DNA from: Actinomycetota bacterium
GTDB lineage: Bacteria; Actinomycetota; Humimicrobiia; Humimicrobiales; Humimicrobiaceae
Assembly: GCA_022865545.1 (NCBI GenBank)
Contig: JALHTA010000089.1
Coordinates: 1-8,305 of the forward strand
Length of the DNA stretch: 8,305 nt
Reading direction: 5' to 3'
Positions 1-4,702 of this stretch are shown one piece after another. A program made the translations under genes and the position numbers. Position 1 is the first letter of the stretch. Every line of letters starts with the position of its first letter. The notes below the pieces were generated by a model, which was not told the DNA's origin, did no database searches, and was given only the letters and a program-made list of their open reading frames with translations.

Positions 1-887
1 AGGCATCCACCAGGTACGCCAAACAAATAGAGAGCATCGGGTTTTCTTTCTAAATCTTTGTCATTTGCCAGTTCAAAAAGATTGCTCAATGAAAAACCAA
101 GTTCAAAAAATTTATTATGAAAATAAACATGGATAAGAAGTTTACCTACTTTTGCAGGATAGCAGAGCCATTCATCTTTTTTTATACTAATTAATTCAAA
201 AGGATTTTGATCTACTTTTTTAAATTGTCCGGTTCTTTTATTCATAGGAGGATTCAGGACCAGTGGAGGGTACATAAGAACCTGTCGTATTGCAGGAACA
301 TCGTTTAGTTGATCGTATTGCGCCTGTGGGAATAAAATAGCTCCTGGGGCTACAATTGCTGCAATCTCTGAACCTGCACTAACCTGCCGGTAAACTCTTG
401 GATGATCTCCTGTAATATTTTCCTGGATATTCCTATAAGTAAATCTAACAAGGTGAGTTAATTTTTCGATAGTTTCATTAAATGTTCTATAAGGTCTTTT
501 ATCTAATGTATCAAGGTCTGAATCACAAATAACATACCTGTCAAAACTTCTCCAATAATTATATAAATATTCAATAAAATCATTAAACAAATTGATATCT
601 TTTATAAATATTTCTGAATCTTTTAGGATTCCAGGGATTAATGAAACCGGAAGTCTTATAAGATATTTTAAAGTATCTGCAAGAAGAGTGATTTTATCTT
701 CGTTTATGCTTTCACTACCAAAAATGTCCAGTAAAGCAGAATTCCTTCTTGAAAGATTTTTAATGCATCTTTTCAAGATTTCAAGAAATAACTCGCTTTC
801 TATAAGCTCTTCAGGAGTTTCACACAATCGCTTATTTATTTTGATTATTACTTTTTTCTCAAATATTTTGCTTGAATAATTTTTCAT
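1..887 (-). CDS. Conserved-looking protein of unrecognised family, 3' end cut by window edge
   Basis: The minus strand is open without a stop from an ATG at 885-887 to the window edge: 295 codons plus two bases. The start is supported by an AGGTGA ribosome binding site 10 nt upstream. The visible protein begins MKNYSSKIFEKKVIIKINKR. It has a charged, helical first half with no signal peptide or membrane segment. A more distinctive second half contains YRTFNETIEKLTHLVRFTYR (about residues 136-155), then GDHPRVYRQVSAGSEIAAIV, YPPLVLNPPMNKRTGQF, and LYLFGVPGGC at the very edge. The soluble character and conserved-looking Gly/Pro turns suggest a cytoplasmic enzyme or regulator. I do not recognise the family. 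A nucleotide-binding domain could lie beyond the edge, but nothing visible proves it. The gene is divergent from the toxin-antitoxin pair and shares its AT-rich composition. The shorter plus-strand frame opposite it has no supporting signal. Existence of the gene is well supported; its function is unknown. Confidence 0.82.
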   Translation of the reverse strand, partial: MKNYSSKIFEKKVIIKINKRLCETPEELIESELFLEILKRCIKNLSRRNSALLDIFGSESINEDKITLLADTLKYLIRLPVSLIPGILKDSEIFIKDINLFNDFIEYLYNYWRSFDRYVICDSDLDTLDKRPYRTFNETIEKLTHLVRFTYRNIQENITGDHPRVYRQVSAGSEIAAIVAPGAILFPQAQYDQLNDVPAIRQVLMYPPLVLNPPMNKRTGQFKKVDQNPFELISIKKDEWLCYPAKVGKLLIHVYFHNKFFELGFSLSNLFELANDKDLERKPDALYLFGVPGGC

Positions 888-897
888 CTTTTTATAT

Positions 898-903
898 TCA
901 CCT
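898..903 (-). promoter_or_regulatory. Ribosome binding site of the left-edge gene
   Basis: AGGTGA on the minus strand, 10 nt before the ATG at 887. It matches the extended Shine-Dalgarno sequence and is the main reason for choosing this start and this strand. Confidence 0.6.
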
Positions 904-1151
904 GATTTTTATAACGTCTTTGGTAAAATAGACATTCTACACAAAGTATTTTAACAATTTAGTATTTTATTGCTTATGAACAAAAAGTTACTATATCATT
1001 TAGAGATTAAAATCTATCTAATGTGTGGAAAAAAATCAACATCATTTATAAAATAGTTTTTTAAATCTAATTATTTCCTTCAATATCTGGTTCGAAATTT
1101 GTTACTTGGGGTTACCAAAATATATTTATTTTCTATCCAGACAATTTTTTA

Positions 1152-1179
1152 TTGCAATTTTTATATTAAAGTTTAAAAT
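1152..1179 (+). promoter_or_regulatory. Possible promoter of the toxin-antitoxin operon
   Basis: TTGCAA at 1152-1157 (4 of 6 bases of the -35 consensus) and TAAAAT at 1174-1179 (5 of 6 of the -10) are separated by 16 nt. This would start transcription near 1186, about 55 nt before the antitoxin ATG and within the CTATWG repeats. In such AT-rich DNA chance matches are common. TATAGA (1184-1189) and TATAGT (1194-1199) are alternative -10 elements but lack a good -35. Confidence 0.35.
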
Positions 1180-1182
1180 AAT

Positions 1183-1208
1183 CTATAGAATACTATAGTA
1201 GACTATTG
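1183..1208 (+). promoter_or_regulatory. Three CTATWG repeats at exact 10-bp spacing, likely antitoxin operator
   Basis: CTATAG at 1183-1188, CTATAG at 1193-1198 and CTATTG at 1203-1208 are spaced exactly one DNA turn apart. CTATAG is itself a palindrome, and the middle copy lies in a perfect 10-bp palindrome, TACTATAGTA (1191-1200). The cluster overlaps the predicted transcription start of the toxin-antitoxin operon. Ribbon-helix-helix antitoxins commonly bind short tandem sites about one turn apart and repress their own operon, so an operator is the natural reading. Binding itself is inferred. Confidence 0.45.
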
Positions 1209-1241
1209 TTTAATATTAATATATAGCAGCGGGGAATCATT

Positions 1242-1463
1242 ATGGTAACTACAATTCAAGTAAGTGAGGAATTAAAAAAAGAATTGTCCAAAAAGAAATT
1301 TTCAAATAGGGAAACTTATGAAAGTGTTATCTGGGATCTTTTAGAGGATACAATAGAATTAAATGAGAGGACAAAAAAAGAATTGGAAGAGTCTAGAGAA
1401 GAGATTAGAACAGGAAAAGTCTACACTCTTGGTCAAGTAAAAAAAGAGTTAAAAATAAAATAA
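1242..1463 (+). CDS. RelB/VapB-like antitoxin with probable ribbon-helix-helix N-terminus
   Basis: This 73-residue protein neutralises the toxin encoded immediately downstream and probably represses their shared promoter. The N-terminus TTIQVSEELKKEL (about 3-15) looks like a short DNA-contacting strand and first helix. ETYESVIWDLLEDTIEL (about 24-40) would be the second helix of a ribbon-helix-helix fold. The charged C-terminal half (KELEESREEIRTGKVYTLGQ, then VKKEL) resembles the flexible toxin-wrapping part of such antitoxins. The ATG at 1242 has GGGGA at 1231-1235 as ribosome binding site, 6 nt away. The stop lies 14 nt before the toxin start, so the two are co-transcribed. Small antitoxins of this type, with the ETYESVIWDLLE pattern, are frequent in archaea and anaerobic bacteria. 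The antitoxin role is well supported by sequence and context. The exact subfamily name is uncertain, so no symbol is given. Confidence 0.85.
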   Translation: MVTTIQVSEELKKELSKKKFSNRETYESVIWDLLEDTIELNERTKKELEESREEIRTGKVYTLGQVKKELKIK

Positions 1464-1466
1464 AAC

Positions 1467-1473
1467 TGGTGAT
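1467..1473 (+). promoter_or_regulatory. Ribosome binding site that decides the toxin's TTG start
   Basis: TGGTGAT matches the 3' half of the extended Shine-Dalgarno sequence (GGAGGTGAT) and lies 4 nt before TTG at 1478. The ATG at 1482 is in another frame, so TTG is the start that yields the complete RelE-type protein. Confidence 0.55.
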
Positions 1474-1477
1474 TTAA

Positions 1478-1726
1478 TTGTATGAAATTATCTTCTCTCA
1501 AAAGGCTGGGAAACAACTATTTAAATTAGAAAAGAATATCCAAGAAAGAATCATTACTGCCCTGGAAAGAATCAGGATAAGGCCTGAAGCTTACATCATT
1601 AAACTTGTTGGAGATCCTGGTTATAAATTGAGAGTTGGAGATTATAGATTAATAATGGATATAGATAATAATAATTTACTTATTCTTATCATCAAAGTTG
1701 GGCATAGAAAAAACATTTATAAATGA
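1478..1726 (+). CDS. RelE/ParE-superfamily toxin (probable ribosome-dependent mRNA interferase)
   Basis: An 82-residue protein of typical RelE length, with a TTG start supported by TGGTGAT just upstream. It opens with the characteristic strand and helix (YEIIFSQKAGKQLFKLEKN). The RelE core follows: KLVGDPGYKLRVGDYRLI (about 42-59) and the final strand KVGHRKNIYK (73-82). Conserved candidates for RNA contact and cleavage are R52, R57, H76, R77 and Y81. In characterised RelE toxins, basic residues and a C-terminal tyrosine cut mRNA in the ribosomal A site. ParE relatives instead poison gyrase. The GHRKxIY ending favours the RelE side, but activity is inferred. The gene sits 14 nt behind the antitoxin gene and converges on the tRNA-Thr gene. 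No frameshift or missing core motif is seen, so the toxin is probably intact. Confidence 0.88.
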   Translation: MYEIIFSQKAGKQLFKLEKNIQERIITALERIRIRPEAYIIKLVGDPGYKLRVGDYRLIMDIDNNNLLILIIKVGHRKNIYK

Positions 1727-1860
1727 TAAGTCAGGAGTTTTTTAAGATAAGTCGGCAATTGGAGCCGATGACCGGACTTGAACCAGCAACCTGCTCATTA
1801 CGAATGAGCTGCTCTACCAGTTGAGCTACATCGGCATAAGTTTGTTAGCGCACTTATCAT
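1723..1860. repeat. 9-bp inverted repeat bracketing the tRNA gene
   Basis: ATGATAAGT at 1723-1731, overlapping the toxin stop codon, is the exact reverse complement of ACTTATCAT at 1852-1860 upstream of the tRNA. A further GATAAGTC copy at 1746-1753 repeats 1725-1732 in direct orientation. A read-through transcript could pair the two arms and enclose the pre-tRNA. The arms are short and AT-rich, so chance remains possible. Confidence 0.4.
1760..1835 (-). tRNA. tRNA-Thr, anticodon CGT
   Basis: This 76-nt cloverleaf reads on the minus strand. The acceptor stem GCCGATG/CATCGGC is perfect. The D arm is GCTC/GAGC. The anticodon stem is GCTCA/TGAGC, with loop TTCGTAA giving anticodon CGT (1800-1802), which decodes ACG threonine codons. 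The T arm GCTGG/CCGGT contains two G-T pairs and the loop TTCAAGT. The discriminator base is T, and the CCA end is encoded in the DNA (1760-1762). It lies 57 nt downstream of ricT on the same strand and converges with the toxin gene. Its 3' end faces the AT-rich accessory segment, the usual arrangement when an island has integrated into a tRNA gene. Confidence 0.97.
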
Positions 1861-1881
1861 GGATTTGAAAAACCTGGCCAA
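1853..1881 (-). promoter_or_regulatory. Possible own promoter of tRNA-Thr
   Basis: On the minus strand TTGGCC (1876-1881, 4 of 6 of the -35 consensus) and GATAAG (1853-1858, 4 of 6 of the -10) are separated by 17 nt. The following bases, TGCGC, would form a GC-rich discriminator of the sort common at stable-RNA promoters. Transcription would start roughly 10 nt before the mature tRNA. No convincing terminator is visible between ricT and the tRNA, so read-through from the operon is an alternative source of the transcript. Confidence 0.35.
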
Positions 1882-1892
1882 AGACTACTATC

Positions 1893-2981
1893 TTAAGAAT
1901 TCTCTTTATTCTTCTTTTTATTAGAAGGTTCGTCACTGCCGCTTTTATCTGTCCTATCTGTATCCTTCTTTATCATTTCAGAATTTGCTCTTCCTCTGGC
2001 TCCTGCTGGCCTGGCTCTTGGATCACTTGTCCTTTTCTTAGCTGACTTGCCTGCACCCTGGTTCCTTCCATCTGGAGAGCCTCCATTTCCCTGGCCCTCT
2101 CCGCCTTCGGTTTTATCAGCCATCTCCTGAATCTTCACATAATCCATATTGGGTTCGCCATATTCATCAAGCTCGACTCTTTCTTTGGTCACCTCGACCT
2201 CGGCATAAGGTATGGACTTTCTGGTATGATTCTCCAAATATACGACAAGAGATTCTTTTAGGGGTTCATAACCGCAGACTATTCCGCATCCATGGCATGA
2301 CTTTACCTTTATGCCTCTCTCGGGTGCATTATCAACAAAGTCCTGGTATGACTCATGTTCATATTTTAGGCAGCACATAAGTCTCCCGCAGATCCCTGAG
2401 ATCTTAAGCGGATTGAGTGGAAGATTCTGGTCCTTTGCCATTTTAATAGATATGGATTCAAAATCAGTAAGGAAACTCTTACAGCAGAGATTCCTGCCAC
2501 AGGGACCCAGTCCCCCTATTATCTTGGCTTCATCCCTTACACCTATCTGCCGGAGTTCTATCCTTATCTTAAAATGGGAAGCAAGTTCTTTGACCATCTC
2601 CCTGAAATCGACCCTCTTCTCAGCAGTGAAGAAAAATATCATCTTGCTTTTATCAAACAGCACATGGACATCCACAAGCTTCATGCTGAGCCCGTGTTTT
2701 TTTGTCATTTCACTAAATTTGCTATATCCTTCTTTTCCCTTGGTCCTGTTTAGCTCGTCTACAGAAAGGTCATAATAAGTGGCCTTTCTGACTATTTTAT
2801 TTAAGGGAGCAGTTATATCCTGCTCTTTTATCTCTACCGTGGGTACAGCGACTTCACCGATCTCAAGGGCATCTTCCATATGGCAGATAACCCTGTCACC
2901 CACTTCTACTTTTATTCCTGCAGGATCAAAGTAATGGACATTATCATTTTTCTTAAAACTAATTCCAATTATAAAAGCCAT
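1893..2981 (-). CDS. ricT: RicT (YaaT), PSP1-domain iron-sulfur protein with an extended basic tail
   Basis: RicT-family proteins work in the cytoplasm. In Bacillus subtilis RicT joins RicA and RicF in an iron-sulfur complex that helps RNase Y mature transcripts and influences sporulation, competence and biofilm formation. The PSP1 domain is diagnosed by GPCGRNLCCKSFL (about 159-171, with C161, C166, C167) and SGICGRLMCCLKYEHE (195-210, with C198, C203, C204), joined by SIKMAKDQNLPLNPLK. Two features stand out. An extra C-x2-C-x3-C (C229, C232, C236) occupies the following beta-rich segment. A tail of about 75 residues (287-362), rich in Gly, Lys, Arg, Ser and Asp, brings the length to 362 against roughly 275 for the Bacillus protein. 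The ATG is preceded by GAGGTGA with 6-nt spacing, overlapping the holB stop, so translation is coupled. Family assignment is firm. The exact role in this organism is inferred, since ricA and ricF are not in view. Confidence 0.93.
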   Translation of the reverse strand: MAFIIGISFKKNDNVHYFDPAGIKVEVGDRVICHMEDALEIGEVAVPTVEIKEQDITAPLNKIVRKATYYDLSVDELNRTKGKEGYSKFSEMTKKHGLSMKLVDVHVLFDKSKMIFFFTAEKRVDFREMVKELASHFKIRIELRQIGVRDEAKIIGGLGPCGRNLCCKSFLTDFESISIKMAKDQNLPLNPLKISGICGRLMCCLKYEHESYQDFVDNAPERGIKVKSCHGCGIVCGYEPLKESLVVYLENHTRKSIPYAEVEVTKERVELDEYGEPNMDYVKIQEMADKTEGGEGQGNGGSPDGRNQGAGKSAKKRTSDPRARPAGARGRANSEMIKKDTDRTDKSGSDEPSNKKKNKENS

Positions 2982-2987
2982 CCGGCC

Positions 2988-2994
2988 TCACCTC
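2988..2994 (-). promoter_or_regulatory. Strong ribosome binding site of ricT
   Basis: GAGGTGA on the minus strand, 6 nt before the ricT ATG. It overlaps the TGA stop of holB, which supports coupled translation of the two genes and fixes the ricT start. Confidence 0.7.
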
Positions 2995-4049
2995 TCAAGT
3001 ATTAATCCGTCAACATTCAAGAAAATATTATCAAGAGCCAGTTCCGGATTTATCGAATATCCAAGATATGCCCTGTTTCCTTCTATTGCTTCAAGCAATT
3101 TGATGATCTCCTTGATCTTGACATTCCTAATCTTATTATTAATGAAAGAATAGTTGTTTTTAAAATTCAAATTTTCCTGGCTTGCACCGAGCCTTACAGT
3201 AATAATATCTTCAAGCCAGGCTGATATTATATCAAAAACCCTGCTTATCCCCAACTTTTTAAATTTTGCCAGTTTCCTCTTATGTTTGGATTTTAAAATA
3301 GACTGGTATTTCTTAAGATCATTTTTTTCATAGTCCCTATTATCTATCCTTTCCAGTTCCATTTCCAACGAAGAGCGTATCCCTGCTTCCATCTTCCTGA
3401 GTATTTCAAGGACCTTTAATGATAAATCAAGTGTATCATGGTTTATTTTCTTATCTACCAGTATGCTTTTAAGGCCTTCGTCCAGGTATTTTTCAAGTAT
3501 TTTAAATTCCGTCTGCTTTGACCGGCCGTCTTCAAATTCAAAATTCCATGAATACACGAGACATCTGGATATTATTGTCGGGAGCATGACTGACATATCT
3601 TCTGAAAGTAAAATAAATACAGATCTTTCATCTGGAGGATCTTCAAGCGTCTTAAGCAGCCTATTGGCAGCCTCTCTATTCATCAGTTCCGATTCCCTGA
3701 TTATGCAGATCTTCCTGCCTGGGCCATAGGCACTCATGCTCATAAATCTCTGAAGGGCGGCGATCTCCTCTATCCGCAAAATATTCCCCTCAGACTCAAC
3801 TACCAATATATTGGAATTGACACCCTTTATGATCCCCCGGCATACCTCACAATTGCCGCAGCCTCCCTCAGTGCAGTTTATGGAAGCCGCAAATGAGAGT
3901 GCAAGCTTATATAATTGATCTGTATTGTTTCCAGAAAAAAGATAGGCATGTGAGATACTGTCCGTTTCCACCATTGCAGAAAGAAGCCTGGTATTAGATT
4001 GGTTCATATTGTCATCTATTAGAAATTCCAGTTCCTGAAAAAGCCTCAT
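2988..4049 (-). CDS. holB: DNA polymerase III delta-prime subunit
   Basis: Delta-prime is the rigid stator of the clamp loader that places the sliding clamp on primed DNA at the replication fork. The 353-residue protein has the AAA+ layout of the family. SHAYLFSG (33-40) leads into the P-loop position. A four-cysteine zinc module follows (C59, C64, C67, C70, spacing C-x4-C-x2-C-x2-C). Then come KICIIRESELMNREAANRLL (113-132) with KTLEDPP, and the arginine-finger motif SRC (161-163). The P-loop is degenerate: NNTDQLYKLA replaces the G-x-x-G-x-GK-T pattern, so ATP binding is probably lost, as in Escherichia coli delta-prime. The C-terminal third is lysine-rich and poorly conserved, as usual. 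The ATG overlaps the tmk stop as ATGA. Met15 is an alternative start, but coupling favours the upstream one. The tmk-holB-ricT order is classic, although the small genes between tmk and holB in Bacillus are absent. Confidence 0.9.
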   Translation of the reverse strand: MRLFQELEFLIDDNMNQSNTRLLSAMVETDSISHAYLFSGNNTDQLYKLALSFAASINCTEGGCGNCEVCRGIIKGVNSNILVVESEGNILRIEEIAALQRFMSMSAYGPGRKICIIRESELMNREAANRLLKTLEDPPDERSVFILLSEDMSVMLPTIISRCLVYSWNFEFEDGRSKQTEFKILEKYLDEGLKSILVDKKINHDTLDLSLKVLEILRKMEAGIRSSLEMELERIDNRDYEKNDLKKYQSILKSKHKRKLAKFKKLGISRVFDIISAWLEDIITVRLGASQENLNFKNNYSFINNKIRNVKIKEIIKLLEAIEGNRAYLGYSINPELALDNIFLNVDGLILER

Positions 4050-4675
4050 AGTTTATCCAGTTCCCTGTCTATTCTTTCTTTGATCTGGCCGAATATTTTC
4101 TTAATATCCTGTTTGCCATCGACAAGTATTATGCGGTCACTGTATTTTCGTGAAAGCTCAAGGTATCCTTCATATATGCTTTGTTTGAATTTATCTTCTT
4201 CACTCTCTATCCTGTCCCTGCTCTTTGAGGATCCTGAAAGCCTTTCTTCACCACCGTCGACATCTACTGAAAGCAGGAAGGTCAGGTCCGGGACGATCCC
4301 ATCAGTTGCCCAAAGGCTGAGTTCCATGATCTTTTCCACACCCAGTCCCCTGGCTATTCCCTGATATACAATAGTCGAATCGAAAAACCTGTCACATATT
4401 ATTATTTTCCCTCTACCAAGTGCCGGCCCGATGACTTTTGAGACAAGCTCTGCACGGGAGGCTTCAAAAAGAAAGGTCTCTGCCTTATGGGACATGCCCG
4501 CATTTTCCCGGTCCAGCAGCATATGCCTTATCTTATCTCCCAGGGCAGTTCCCCCAGGCTCTATAGCTGTTATTACCTCGAGGCCCTTTCTCTTCAAATA
4601 GTCACTTAGCAGTGCTATCTGGGTAGTCTTACCCGAGCCGTCCAGCCCCTCAAATGTTATAAAGAGTCCCTTCAC
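4046..4675 (-). CDS. tmk: Thymidylate kinase (dTMP kinase)
   Basis: The enzyme phosphorylates dTMP to dTDP with ATP, an essential cytoplasmic step of dTTP synthesis. All family motifs are present in 209 residues, the normal length. The P-loop is FEGLDGSGKTT (8-18). EPGGT (39-43) and ETFLFEASRAEL (66-77) follow. The DRFFDST motif lies at 95-101, with YQG at 104-106. The lid segment around 141-160 carries R153 and R155 (SRDRIESEE). Arginines in the lid and none in the P-loop indicate the Escherichia coli-like type. Translation starts at GTG with only a weak purine-rich site (GAAAG) 6 nt upstream. AGGGA is too distant at 15 nt, so translation may depend partly on the activase gene, whose stop lies 27 nt upstream. 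The stop overlaps the holB start by four bases. No anomaly is seen in the catalytic residues. Confidence 0.96.
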   Translation of the reverse strand: MKGLFITFEGLDGSGKTTQIALLSDYLKRKGLEVITAIEPGGTALGDKIRHMLLDRENAGMSHKAETFLFEASRAELVSKVIGPALGRGKIIICDRFFDSTIVYQGIARGLGVEKIMELSLWATDGIVPDLTFLLSVDVDGGEERLSGSSKSRDRIESEEDKFKQSIYEGYLELSRKYSDRIILVDGKQDIKKIFGQIKERIDRELDKL

Positions 4676-4702
4676 AATAATCTTTCACAGTCCCTAAAAT
4701 TA

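Larger units (their letters stand above)
888..1241. other. AT-rich divergent intergenic region
   Basis: These 354 bases separate the minus-strand left-edge gene from the plus-strand antitoxin, so they should carry promoters for both directions. I find a plausible plus-strand promoter with repeated operator-like sites at its right end (annotated separately). I find no convincing sigma-70-type promoter for the left-edge gene. A 26-codon plus-strand frame at 976-1056 has no ribosome binding site and is not called. A weak bulged inverted repeat sits at 1001-1020 (TAGAGATT then AATCTATCTA). No RNA gene is recognised. Confidence 0.6.

Noticed and set aside
592..879. Plus-strand open frame of 95 codons
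   Set aside because: It lies opposite the 295-codon minus-strand gene that has a ribosome binding site and protein-like composition. The plus-strand product is Ser/Ile/Phe-rich antisense with no start signal.
976..1056. 26-codon plus-strand frame in the intergenic region
   Set aside because: No ribosome binding site, no recognisable peptide type, and such short frames are expected by chance in AT-rich DNA.
1085..1130. GGTTCGAAA followed by GGTTACCA, resembling the T arm and 3' end of a tRNA
   Set aside because: No complementary stems, acceptor or anticodon arm can be built around it, and it does not match the tRNA-Thr 3' end, so neither a tRNA nor an attachment site can be supported.
1714..1743. 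Possible toxin-antitoxin terminator (12-bp palindrome CATTTATAAATG and a run of six T)
   Set aside because: The palindrome has no loop, is purely AT-rich at its centre, and lies 12 nt before the T run, so it does not form a convincing intrinsic terminator.
1860..1895. Possible terminator after ricT
   Set aside because: There is a TTTTT run after TGGCCA on the minus strand, but no stable stem with a usable loop precedes it.
2311..2775. Plus-strand open frame of 154 codons
   Set aside because: It is entirely antisense to the PSP1 core of ricT, where the minus strand encodes recognisable motifs. The Ser/Leu-rich product is typical of shadow frames.
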